This document shows positions 28,401-36,443 of a stretch of DNA of 64,000 nucleotides, one piece after another; position 1 is the stretch's first letter; each line of letters starts with the position of its first letter. The notes beneath the pieces are model-generated. The model was not told the DNA's origin. It made no database searches and saw only the letters and a list, made by a program, of their open reading frames with translations. The position numbers were made by a program, and so were the translations under genes. Source of the DNA: Oenanthe sinensis (taxonomy: Eukaryota; Streptophyta; Magnoliopsida; Apiales; Apiaceae); contig CM053810.1 in assembly GCA_028671895.1 (NCBI GenBank), positions 67,705,501 to 67,769,500 of the forward strand, in the 5' to 3' direction.

Positions 28401-30022
28401 CTTTGATCAATAGGTTCTTGTGTACCTGGCCCTTCAAGGACTGCTACCTCACTTTGAGAAGTAGGTTCTTGTGTGTCCTGGCCAAAAGTGACAGACTTTT
28501 TCTTCTTTCTTGAAAAACGTTGAGGACTAAGAGATGCTGACGATGACTTTGATTTCTTTGCCTCCATTTCTCTTCTTACTTCTTCAGTCAGTTCCCTTGC
28601 TCTTTCATAAGATATCTCCTTTATGACTTGCTTTGGAGACTTTGTAGGAGAATCAGATACTGGTATAGGACCAGCTTCCTCTGGAGTGACATATGGCCCA
28701 TCTTTCAAATAATTGTGTTGTCGCTCCTGTTCAGCCTTGAGCCCAATCATGTTCTCAATTGGAACTGGTAATCCAGGTTCCTTCCAAGGAATATTTGCCT
28801 TCCAGCAACCCCATGCTTCACCAGAGTTTATCAAGACATTAGTGGTTGGCTCAGAGTTTGTAATGTCTTCAGAGTTTAAATCTTGAGGTTTAGGCTGATC
28901 AGAGATTAGGACGTCAGAGTTTAGAGCTGCATCAGAGTTTATCCCTGCAGTGTTTGCAGCCTCAGAGTTTGCAAGTTTGACTAATATTCTCCTCTTTTTC
29001 TTTACCTCAGCCCCAGTCTCAGAAGCCTGTTCAACTGTCGTTCTTTTAGCAAAAACGAACTCTTCATCAGAATCTGTATTTTCATCAATTAATTTCCTCT
29101 TTTTGAGAGTAGATTCTGTTACTGACTTCCCCTTCCTTTTGCTGGAACCCTGTTGAGAGGTGTGTTTTGCAACTACAGTCTGTTGAGAGACTGTAGAGGT
29201 TGGCAAAGGTGTTTGGGAGTCAGTGTTTGGAGGGTGGCTTGGGTTTGAATCAGAGGGTGCTAAACTCTGATCCATAGCCACTGAGATGAAATCCCTGCCA
29301 TACATGGTAGGCATTCTCTGATTTAAGAGAAGCCTGACCCATGTGGGATAAAAGAGAGGAGAGAGATTACCTTTCTTAGTGTCCTTCCTAGCTAGGTCAG
29401 CAAAAATTCTTTTGTTCATACAAAAACTAGCTAAACTCTGATCATTCTCAAGACTTACATTAGGCAACAAATAATTAAAAATTAACTGAAGAAATCTAGC
29501 AAAGTATATGGTGTGAACATCATCATTAATTTTGCTAGCTAGCTGCCTAATTATTAAACAAGGAAAATTGAAATTGAGATTATGGGTCAGAGAATACCCA
29601 ATCTGTTGTGCTAGTTGTGGGATTGCATCAAAATTTGTGCATTTGCCTGTGAAGGCCCTTGTAATGCAATCGAAGAAAAAACTCCATTCTCTTCGAAGAT
29701 TGGGTCTTGTCAGGCTCCCTAACTTTGATAGGCTTCCTCCATAGCCTATAGACCTGAAAAACCCCTTGACCTGTTCATCTCCAACAAGGTCATCATACAC
29801 AGCCACTTCTGGTAGATGTAGAGCTTGTCTCACCACAGCAGGAGTAATTGTGTGTTTTCCATTGCATTGAAATGTGATAATGGGTTCTTCATCATCATCA
29901 GCATTGTTGTACGTAGCAGTGGACCATATTCTTACCAGAGATTGAGCAGAAAAGTTTAATGGTTCCTGGAGTGCATAGCCAATATAACTTTGTGCTAGAA
30001 AATCTTTGACAGAGTTTACCAT
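25472..30022 (-). CDS. Extra ORF3 of the copia element, 1516 residues, function unknown (env-position ORF)
   Basis: Starts 112 bp after the pol stop and ends 89 bp before the polypurine tract, the place of env-like ORFs in Sireviruses. The N-terminal ~230 residues form a hydrophobic/aromatic globular region (ITPAVVRQALHLPE, FLQLIFNYLLP) like ORFs often found with asterid copia elements. A nuclear-localisation-like stretch (KRKGKS...LKKRKL) lies near residues 300-320. Residues ~515-635 hold about six degenerate QEPxxQS repeats. A helical, probably coiled-coil part is near 1000-1090, then a Lys/Glu-rich stretch and a more conserved-looking C-terminal ~220 residues. I see no signal peptide and no clear membrane segment, which argues against a true envelope glycoprotein. 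It could be a structural, nuclear-import or chromatin-targeting protein; none of this is shown. AAACTCTG words occur in two frames. Confidence 0.8.
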   Translation of the reverse strand: MVNSVKDFLAQSYIGYALQEPLNFSAQSLVRIWSTATYNNADDDEEPIITFQCNGKHTITPAVVRQALHLPEVAVYDDLVGDEQVKGFFRSIGYGGSLSKLGSLTRPNLRREWSFFFDCITRAFTGKCTNFDAIPQLAQQIGYSLTHNLNFNFPCLIIRQLASKINDDVHTIYFARFLQLIFNYLLPNVSLENDQSLASFCMNKRIFADLARKDTKKGNLSPLFYPTWVRLLLNQRMPTMYGRDFISVAMDQSLAPSDSNPSHPPNTDSQTPLPTSTVSQQTVVAKHTSQQGSSKRKGKSVTESTLKKRKLIDENTDSDEEFVFAKRTTVEQASETGAEVKKKRRILVKLANSEAANTAGINSDAALNSDVLISDQPKPQDLNSEDITNSEPTTNVLINSGEAWGCWKANIPWKEPGLPVPIENMIGLKAEQERQHNYLKDGPYVTPEEAGPIPVSDSPTKSPKQVIKEISYERARELTEEVRREMEAKKSKSSSASLSPQRFSRKKKKSVTFGQDTQEPTSQSEVAVLEGPGTQEPIDQSSIEATIPASEASIDQGYNPQEPSAQRVEEVVKAPATQEPFNQSLDAGTQSIIKDIAVADAEGQSLAESSPQEPSPQSGEAATDMTQVTQEPIITLMIADQDLHVRQTNSDEAPQAHSDAILVQPISTQPMETPSTTSKDQGINSDFSSELTFSDCISSEFMFPTFTAGMIMDSPKKDTPIHVTTDILSQPPLISVGHCVLNLSGESEVKCVENRINERQTQDLAKGEVELRKKLVTSSEQNLTIESYDMCDVRSNEITLKNQSDLGCSVICAGTQSLPISANSDAVPNTAELLNSDGKDSDSDDVIFADEVVTDLSIPFTQRYNTKRWPVNSYDALDRLQMAYPDYMVVENLKGQIEADLNAEGVRRDFSSTPKTSNEDYLTSHRQEIWDFSWKFPEANIPWPHVIDLVNKADKEINSPELKTLLKASTIMTKGLKSEVSGLKDFVTKSTAAVESTFSTSQNSLGMKIKNISDKQNALESKVDEISVSVTSMQGMLTNFVQIFTEHIGNDVRKGEKGSDKCKEDEILNSDKPDDEDHGSHKEGKQTLIRQTLTTSQTLMTSKSDVNSDDKQTLIDADLELAKRLEEEDKPERIEEQNLKDAELAKKMFEEENPGMDPVAVEAELKKSGNKNAQEKKKRKYVKKAPAQKKKSESKPTQIKSVEAPKIIDQPKQVLEIQTRSSSRIQQKAPTKPQTSLTMMGTTFLPGGSRFDVEEEDHQPSLIRKKKSDPLWTTTQTLTLNARLGNNKGGIGDTHAKIYRGEANIFRDPYSLKDKPEEELSQEHLDKLISVNIVKDSFDGAQAKEKLLYFLEDGRVLKIAEENLKDKASKELEHVLYLLNDENEATSKWRKILERKIAEKKKSERLMMIKSEDYEFGYLLEDGTRRVMRKGDAKVKMVLGIPTLILNPDGMKTCCIVLDERMERSSIYALRAAIFQIDDSSENMKELKEKLVDLLKNAEEKLLSQFLKEELFYRRI

Positions 30023-30134
30023 AAATACTGAGAACTTGTGATCAAAGATTAGTTGATATAATGATCAGAGTTTACTCCATTTTCATCAGAGTTTACCCCA
30101 TACTCTGACATAGACTCTGATTGTCTGAAACTTG

Positions 30135-33100
30135 CTAAGTTGAGCCACTTGACACCATCCCTAATTCAGAAACCAGTCTGTTAAATGTTGTTTCAGGCAG
30201 AGGTTTTGTGAAGATATCTGCTAACTGTTGATCTGTAGGAACAAAATGCAATTCAATTGTGCCTTCTTCCACATGTTCCCTTATGAAGTGATATCTGATA
30301 CTGATGTGCTTTGTCAGAGAATGTTGAACTGGATTCCCTGTCATTGCAATAGCACTTTGGTTATCACAATAAATAGGAATTTTTGAGAATTTCAAACCAT
30401 AGTCTAGCAATTGATTTCTCATCCATAAAATTTGTGCACAGCAGCTTCCAGCAGCAATATATTCAGCCTCTGCAGTTGATGTTGAAATTGACTTCTGTTT
30501 CTTGCTTTGCCATGATACAAGTCTTCCACCTAAAAATTGACAACTCCCACTTGTGCTTTTCCTGTCAATCTTGCATCCTGCAAAGTCAGCATCTGAATAT
30601 CCTATCAATTTGAAATCAGACTCCCTAGGATACCACAAGCCAAGATTAGCAGTGCCCTTGAGATATCTGAAAATCCTTTTCACAGCAATCAAATGAGGTG
30701 CTCTTGGATTTGCTTGAAATCTAGCACATAGACATGTGGCAAACATTATGTCTGGTCTACTTGCAGTTAAATAAAGTAGAGAACCAATCATTCCTCTGTA
30801 TGCTGTAATATCAACAGGTTCTCCAGTGTCTTGATCAAGTTTTGTTGCAGTAGCCATGGGAGTTGTAGCAGATGCAGAATCTTGCATTTGAAATTTAGTG
30901 AGTAGATTCTTTGTGTATTTAGACTGATTAATGAAGATCCCTTCTTCAGTCTGTTTCACTTGTAAACCCAGAAAATAACTCAATTCTCCCATCATACTCA
31001 TTTGATACCTGGACTGCATTAACTTTGAAAATCTTTCACAGAGTTTCTCATTAGTGGAACCAAATATAATATCATCAACATATATTTGAACCAATAATAA
31101 ATCCTTACCTTGAGTTCTATAAAACAAGGTTTTATCAATTGTTCCTCTAGTGAAACCATTTTCAAGTAAGAATAGAGCCAGAGTTTCATACCAGGCCCTT
31201 GGTGCTTGCTTTAGTCCATATAAAGCTTTATCCAGTCTGTAGACATGATTTGGATATTTTGGATTGACAAAACCAGGTGGTTGTTCAACATAGACTTCTT
31301 CTTCAAGTTCACCATTTAAAAATGCACTTTTAACATCCATTTGGTAGACCTTGAATTTCTTATTTGCAGCATAAGCAAGAAAAATTCTGATTGCCTCAAG
31401 TCTAGCTACAGGAGCATAGGTTTCATCATAATCAATCCCCTCCTGTTGTGAATAACCTTTGGCTACCAGTCTTGCCTTGTTTCTTGTAATTATTCCATCA
31501 GAGTCTGTCTTGTTCCTGAATACCCATTTTGTGCCAACAATAGATCTGTTCTTTGGCCTTGGAACTAGGGTCCAAACTTCATTCCTTTCAAACTCGTTCA
31601 ATTCTTCCTGCATTGCAGTAATCCAATCTGCATCTTTCAAAGCATCTTCAATCCTTTTTGGTTCTGTTTGTGAAAGAAAACTATGAAATAGACATTCATT
31701 TTGAGTAGCTTTTCTTGTTTTTATTCCACTCTCCAGATCACCTATGATTAAATCAGGTGTGTGATCTTTGGTCCATTTTCTTGGATGTGGAAAGTTCCTT
31801 GAACTAGATGCTCCCCCATGATCTGTGCCTTCATAGAATGATCCTTCTGTAAATGATGATCCTCCCCTTGAAGATGTGTTTCCATCAGTGTTTGATGTCT
31901 CAGAGTTTATGTACTCAGAGTTTGAATTATCAGAGATTGAGGTATCAGTGTTTGTGGTCTCAGAGTTTGAAAGATCAGAGTTTGTGTTGTTCAGAGTTTG
32001 GTCAGACTCTGATATTTCAATTGTTGAATCTCCAATGTCAGTATGTGATTGTTGTTGCTCCCCCTCAACATGTGCAGTTTCTTCAATTTCTATTTCAATC
32101 ATTTCTGAATCAGAGTTTAAAGAATCAGAGTTTAAAGAATCAGAGTTTAAAGAATCAGAGTTTACCTCTCCAGGATTTGGTTGATCAGTGTTTATCTCGT
32201 CAGAGTTTGGTTCAACAGAGTTTATTTTCTGCAGTTCATTCTCAAATCTCAGTGTTTCTTGTGCATCTTTATCATATAACCCAGCTATCTTCCCTTCATC
32301 AAAGGAGACATTAATTGATTCCATGACTGTCCTTGTCCTTAAATTGAATACTTTGAATGCCCTTGAAGAGGTTTTAGAAGTTGTTGCATATCCAATAAAA
32401 ATTCCCTCATCTGCTTTAAGTTCAAACTTCTTCAATTGTTCAGGATGTGTCTTGAGAATAAAACACTTGCTTCCAAAGATGTGAAAGTACTTGACATTAG
32501 GCTTTCTTCCTTTCAAAGATTCATATGGAGTCATTCCATGTTTGTTAATTAAGGAACAATTCTGAGTGATGCATGCAGTGTTCACAGCTTCTGCCCAAAA
32601 ATAAGTAGGTAGCTTTGCTCCTTCGAGCATTGTTCTGGCAGCTTCTATTAGAGTTCTGTTCTTTCTTTCAACAACACCATTTTGTTGAGGTGTGCCAGGT
32701 GCTGAGAATTGTTGAGTAATGCCTTTTGTTGAGCAGAATTCCTCCATTGTAGAGTTCTTAAACTCTGTTCCATTGTCACTCCTTAGATTCTTTACTTTGT
32801 GAGTTGATCCATTCTCAATCATTGCAATATGATCAATAATTGTTTCTGCAGTTTCATCCTTCTTGTGCAAAAAGTATACCCAAGTAAATCTAGTGAAATC
32901 ATCAACTATTACCAGAGTGTATTTCTTCTTTCCAATGGACATTATGTTAACTGGACCAAATAAGTCAAGATGCAATAGATGAAAAGGTTGATCAATAGAG
33001 TTTTCAGTTTTGCTCTTGAAAGATGTCTTCCTTTGTTTGGCCTTTTGACATGAATCACAGAGTCCATCAGGATGAAATTGAACTTTTGGAAGACCTCTAA

Positions 33101-33584
33101 CTAGGTCCTTCTTTACCAATTCATTAATGTTTCCAAAGTTCAAGTGACACAACTTTTTGTGCCAATTCCAGCTTTCCATTGGTGATGCCTTTCCAAGTAG
33201 ACAGGTCAAGGGACCATTAGAATTAACATCCAAGCTAGCTTCAAATAGGTTGTTATGTCTGTGGCCAATAAGAACTACTTTTCCATTTTTCTTGCTTTTC
33301 ACTTCACAATGAGTTCCATGAAATTCCACAGAGAAACCTTTGTCTGTCATTTGACTCACACTGAGCAGATTATGTTTGAGTCCTTCAACCAAAGCTACAT
33401 TTTCAATGATGACATTTCCAATCACAATGTTGCCATATCCCAGTATTCTTCCTATGTTGCCATCTCCATAAGATACTGCTGGGCCAGCCTTCTCCTCAAA
33501 CTCTGAAAGCAGGGATTTATTTCCAGTCATATGTGCAGAACATCCACTATCAATTACCAGAATGTTTTTCCTGTTTCCCTGCAA
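30135..33584 (-). CDS. Copia pol polyprotein: protease, integrase, reverse transcriptase, RNase H
   Basis: 1149 open codons from a TTG at 33584. The aspartic protease active site is at residue ~12 (VIDSGCSAHMTG). The GAG-pre-integrase zinc motif is near 142-178 (WHKKLCHL...CDSCQKAK). The integrase D,D-35-E residues lie near 206 (HLDLFGP), 266 (RSDNGTEF) and 304 (QNGVVERKNR). An AAACTCTG-rich Ser/Asn/Asp linker spans ~455-590. RT runs from about 650 to 900, with YVDDIIFG near 836. RNase H has YSDADFAG near 998 and YCDNQSAI near 1073. All key residues are present, so the polyprotein looks functional. The frame is the same as gag but separated by TAA (33603-33605) and TGA (33585-33587), so expression needs readthrough, reinitiation or splicing. 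Confidence 0.95.
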   Translation of the reverse strand: MQGNRKNILVIDSGCSAHMTGNKSLLSEFEEKAGPAVSYGDGNIGRILGYGNIVIGNVIIENVALVEGLKHNLLSVSQMTDKGFSVEFHGTHCEVKSKKNGKVVLIGHRHNNLFEASLDVNSNGPLTCLLGKASPMESWNWHKKLCHLNFGNINELVKKDLVRGLPKVQFHPDGLCDSCQKAKQRKTSFKSKTENSIDQPFHLLHLDLFGPVNIMSIGKKKYTLVIVDDFTRFTWVYFLHKKDETAETIIDHIAMIENGSTHKVKNLRSDNGTEFKNSTMEEFCSTKGITQQFSAPGTPQQNGVVERKNRTLIEAARTMLEGAKLPTYFWAEAVNTACITQNCSLINKHGMTPYESLKGRKPNVKYFHIFGSKCFILKTHPEQLKKFELKADEGIFIGYATTSKTSSRAFKVFNLRTRTVMESINVSFDEGKIAGLYDKDAQETLRFENELQKINSVEPNSDEINTDQPNPGEVNSDSLNSDSLNSDSLNSDSEMIEIEIEETAHVEGEQQQSHTDIGDSTIEISESDQTLNNTNSDLSNSETTNTDTSISDNSNSEYINSETSNTDGNTSSRGGSSFTEGSFYEGTDHGGASSSRNFPHPRKWTKDHTPDLIIGDLESGIKTRKATQNECLFHSFLSQTEPKRIEDALKDADWITAMQEELNEFERNEVWTLVPRPKNRSIVGTKWVFRNKTDSDGIITRNKARLVAKGYSQQEGIDYDETYAPVARLEAIRIFLAYAANKKFKVYQMDVKSAFLNGELEEEVYVEQPPGFVNPKYPNHVYRLDKALYGLKQAPRAWYETLALFLLENGFTRGTIDKTLFYRTQGKDLLLVQIYVDDIIFGSTNEKLCERFSKLMQSRYQMSMMGELSYFLGLQVKQTEEGIFINQSKYTKNLLTKFQMQDSASATTPMATATKLDQDTGEPVDITAYRGMIGSLLYLTASRPDIMFATCLCARFQANPRAPHLIAVKRIFRYLKGTANLGLWYPRESDFKLIGYSDADFAGCKIDRKSTSGSCQFLGGRLVSWQSKKQKSISTSTAEAEYIAAGSCCAQILWMRNQLLDYGLKFSKIPIYCDNQSAIAMTGNPVQHSLTKHISIRYHFIREHVEEGTIELHFVPTDQQLADIFTKPLPETTFNRLVSELGMVSSGST
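32110..32164. repeat. 15-bp tandem repeat in the integrase-RT linker, about four copies
   Basis: TCAGAGTTTAAAGAA repeats head to tail and encodes a repeated NSDSL on the minus strand. It multiplies the motif that is scattered through the element. The 15-bp unit keeps the pol frame. Confidence 0.85.
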
Positions 33585-33602
33585 TCAGTAAATGCAATTT
33601 AA

Positions 33603-35855
33603 TTAGAAGATTTTGGGGACCCAAACTAGTTTGGGTCCTTTCTTTGAAAACTTGTTAACTTTTGCAGCAGAAGTTCTTTTGTCAGAGTTTGTGTTAACAG
33701 AGTTTACATGATCAGAGTTTGCATTCACAGAGTTTGTACTGTCAGAGTTTACACTCCTTTTATCAGACTTTATCACATATATTTGCTTGACAGTATGTTT
33801 TGGAGAATCACTCTTTTGAGGCTTTGGTTTGTAAGAATTGTAATACAAATTATGATAATCTTTGCATGTATAAATGGAATGCCATAAACTACCACAATGA
33901 AAACAGGGATTGTATCTTGTTTGTTTTCTAGCCTCAAACCTAGGTCTTTCAGATTCTTTCTTTTTCTTTTGTTTGCAGTCAATAGCAAGGTGATTAGAAT
34001 TACCACAAGTAAAACAGATTTTCCTAGGAGCATCAGGGATATTTATGTAATTATTCTCCTTAGTAATTCCTACTTTACCATTCCTATTTCTTTTCACCTT
34101 CTTAGTTTTATTAGTGACTGCCTTCAACTTTTCTTTAAGTTGCTTCTGTGAAAGTAACCCTACATTCACCCTCTTAAGATCTAGCACACTATTATTTTTA
34201 GAGCATTCAGGGAGAGTTTTCTTATCATTACTAGCTCTAACAAACTTCACAGGTTCACTCAATGTTCCTTTTGTGTGTGAATTAGTATGAATTTCTTTAT
34301 CAGATTCATAACCTAAAGCAGATGTCCAATTCTTTTCAGAAAGCATTTGTTGGACCTTCTTACCAGAGTTTGTCCAAACTCTGAAGGTCTCTTTTTCCTT
34401 AGCTATCTCAGATTTCAAATATGTGACTTGTATTTCCAACTGAGTTTGCATGTGTATAGCATTCTCACAGTCTTTCTTAAAACTAAGCATGTGAACAAGT
34501 TCAGTTTCAAGAAAGTCATTCCTAGCATTCAGAGTTTGTATTTCAGATTTTAATCTTTCATTCTCAAGAGATTGTGATTTAAAGCTAACATGCAGATTTC
34601 TAAGAAAAGACTTTAGTTCATGAATATCTTCAGTATCAAAATTGAAAACAGAGTTTGGTACCTTGTTAGAGTTTAAAATGGGAGAATTAGAGTTTGCCAT
34701 GAGAGCATAGTTAGTTTCTTCTTCAGAGTCTGAGGAATCCATCCAATCGTTCTTTGATGTGATGAGAGCTTTCCCAGATTCCTTGCTTCTGCACTCAGTA
34801 GCAAAGTGTCCCATCTTGTTGCACTTGTAACACTTGACCTTTGATTTATCAAGAATTTTTGATTTTGCATCTCTATTTTCCCTTTTTCTGAATCTGTCTT
34901 TCTTGTCTGTCTCACTATGCTTCTTCTGAAAGTTTCCTTGCTTCCTAAATTTTCTGTATTTCTTGAAGCTTTTGACAAACATAGCAAACATCTCCATCAT
35001 GTCAGAGTCTGAAGAATTTTCAGAGTTTTCATCAGAGTTTGCCTCAAACTCTGATTCACTGCTATCTTGGAGTACTACTTCTTTCCCTTTCCTTGTTGAA
35101 ACCTTAAGCACCTTTTCTTTTGGTTCTTCAATTTTTGCTTCAACATTCAAAGCAATAGGTCTTGCCTTGTTACTCTTTCTATTTCTTCTTTGCTGTAACT
35201 CCAGATCATGAGTTTTCAATTTGCCATAAACTTCATCTAAGGACATCTCATCCAAGTCAGCCCTGTCTCTTATCAAGGATGTCTGCAGATCCCATTCTTC
35301 TGGAAGAGCCCTCATAAATTTGGTGTTTGAATCTTCATTGTCATATACTTTATCCACCAAAGCTAAGTTATTCAACAGAGTTAGAAATCTATCATAGATA
35401 TCTGTGAGGGACTCATTCTGCTTAGCCTCAAAGTATTCATATTCTTGGATTAGAACAGATCTTCTATTTTTCTTTATCTCCTTGGTTCCTTGACATTGAA
35501 CCTCCAGTGCATCCCAGATTTCTTTGGCTGTTTTGCAAGCTATTACCCTGTTAGACATTACAGAGTCAAGACTGTTATGTAGAATATTTCTTACCTTTGC
35601 ATCTTTCAAGACTTCCTGTTTTTCTTCATTAGTCCATTCTTTCTTGTCCTTCAGGGTGTAATACTCAGGGATTTGTCTTCCTTCCACAATTGTAGAAGGC
35701 ACCAGTTTGGTTGGTAGGTACTGACCTGTATGGATCCTATCTAAGTAATCAGGATCAGTTGCTTCTAAGAACATCATCATCTTCACCCTCCATGTAGGGT
35801 ATTCAGCCTTCTTCAATATTGGAATTCTGATGCTCTCATACTTGTTTCCAGACAT
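33603..35855 (-). CDS. Copia gag polyprotein, 750 residues, three zinc knuckles
   Basis: Starts with an ATG (MSGNKYESIRIP) only 50 nt inside the 5' LTR edge. The N-terminal part has the gag-polypeptide (UBN2/DUF4219-like) pattern: WRVKMMMFLEA, a KEIWDALE helix, and YDRFLTLLNNLALV. A CCHC zinc knuckle (CYKCNKMGHFATEC) lies near residues 338-352, the usual nucleocapsid site. A coiled-coil-like stretch follows (~430-500). Two further knuckles, CFTCGNSNHLAIDC near 611 and CFHCGSLWHSIYTC near 650, lie close to the C-terminus. The last ~60 residues are Asn/Ser/Asp-rich (NSD repeats encoded by AAACTCTGA), ending KGPKLVWVPKIF before TAA. At 750 residues it is long for a copia gag, and the second and third knuckles are unusual. 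Confidence 0.93.
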   Translation of the reverse strand: MSGNKYESIRIPILKKAEYPTWRVKMMMFLEATDPDYLDRIHTGQYLPTKLVPSTIVEGRQIPEYYTLKDKKEWTNEEKQEVLKDAKVRNILHNSLDSVMSNRVIACKTAKEIWDALEVQCQGTKEIKKNRRSVLIQEYEYFEAKQNESLTDIYDRFLTLLNNLALVDKVYDNEDSNTKFMRALPEEWDLQTSLIRDRADLDEMSLDEVYGKLKTHDLELQQRRNRKSNKARPIALNVEAKIEEPKEKVLKVSTRKGKEVVLQDSSESEFEANSDENSENSSDSDMMEMFAMFVKSFKKYRKFRKQGNFQKKHSETDKKDRFRKRENRDAKSKILDKSKVKCYKCNKMGHFATECRSKESGKALITSKNDWMDSSDSEEETNYALMANSNSPILNSNKVPNSVFNFDTEDIHELKSFLRNLHVSFKSQSLENERLKSEIQTLNARNDFLETELVHMLSFKKDCENAIHMQTQLEIQVTYLKSEIAKEKETFRVWTNSGKKVQQMLSEKNWTSALGYESDKEIHTNSHTKGTLSEPVKFVRASNDKKTLPECSKNNSVLDLKRVNVGLLSQKQLKEKLKAVTNKTKKVKRNRNGKVGITKENNYINIPDAPRKICFTCGNSNHLAIDCKQKKKKESERPRFEARKQTRYNPCFHCGSLWHSIYTCKDYHNLYYNSYKPKPQKSDSPKHTVKQIYVIKSDKRSVNSDSTNSVNANSDHVNSVNTNSDKRTSAAKVNKFSKKGPKLVWVPKIF

Positions 35856-35891
35856 GATTATTTGATCTTTTTGAGTTGAAATTTACAACCT

Positions 35892-35903
35892 GCTCTGATA
35901 CCA
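35892..35903 (-). other. Primer binding site for initiator tRNA-Met
   Basis: TGGTATCAGAGC on the element strand, two bases inside the 5' LTR. This is the standard plant copia PBS, complementary to the 3' end of initiator methionine tRNA. Confidence 0.92.
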
Positions 35904-35905
35904 AT

Positions 35906-36443
35906 TGTTTCCCAGAATAATCAATCTATTACAGAAGGGGGTTGAATGTAATAGTGCCTGTAAATCGATTATGAACACAAGTATATTGAATGGAATACTG
36001 TTTTGTATTAATAATGAACTTGAATACAAAACTCTCTCAAGATATTAAGTTCTTAAGAGCTGCTAGGTTACAAGATATTGCTTTTATGAATTCGATATTT
36101 AATTATAACCTATCTCTGTGTTTATATAGACACAGCTACAAATACAATTACAAAACAGATTATGATAAGAATAGATTTAATAAGGTAATTTGACTTGCAC
36201 TTGAATTCCTTCTTACTATCCAAATCAGACTCTGATTTGTCTGTTTCCTTTTCTGATAAACTCTGGAGCTAAACTCTGTCGGTTTGTCATTCTCTGATTT
36301 GAGCATTCTCTGTTAGAGTAAACTCTGATTGAGTATTCTCTGGTAGAGTAAACTCTGACCGACAGCTTCCTTAAACGCTGATGACGTCAGCATAAACTCT
36401 GTTTAGTAATCTCTGACAATCACCAGTGTTTGCATTCCTAACA
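35906..36443 (-). repeat. 5' LTR of the copia element (538 bp)
   Basis: Identical by reading to 24834-25371. It carries the same TATA box (36121-36128), TGACGTCA (36382-36389) and five CAGAGTTT words on the element strand. It abuts the PBS on one side and the TGATG duplication on the other. Confidence 0.95.

Larger units (their letters stand above)
24834..36443 (-). mobile_element. Complete Ty1/copia LTR retrotransposon with an extra 3' ORF (Sirevirus-like)
   Basis: An 11610-bp element in minus orientation. Order on its own strand: 5' LTR (36443-35906), PBS for initiator tRNA-Met, gag, pol (protease, integrase, RT, RNase H), a 1516-residue third ORF, polypurine tract, 3' LTR (25371-24834). 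Integrase lies before RT, which defines the copia order. The two LTRs read as identical over 538 bp and the 5-bp target duplication is intact, so insertion is recent. Size, the Met PBS and the long ORF after pol suggest the Sirevirus (SIRE/Maximus) lineage, though 538-bp LTRs are short for that group. The only coding break I see is the pair of in-frame stops between gag and pol, which may be a normal expression device. It is nested in an older LTR. Confidence 0.93.

Noticed and set aside
25472..30022. ORF3 as a true envelope glycoprotein
   Set aside because: No signal peptide, membrane anchor or fusion-like hydrophobic segment is visible; position alone is not enough.
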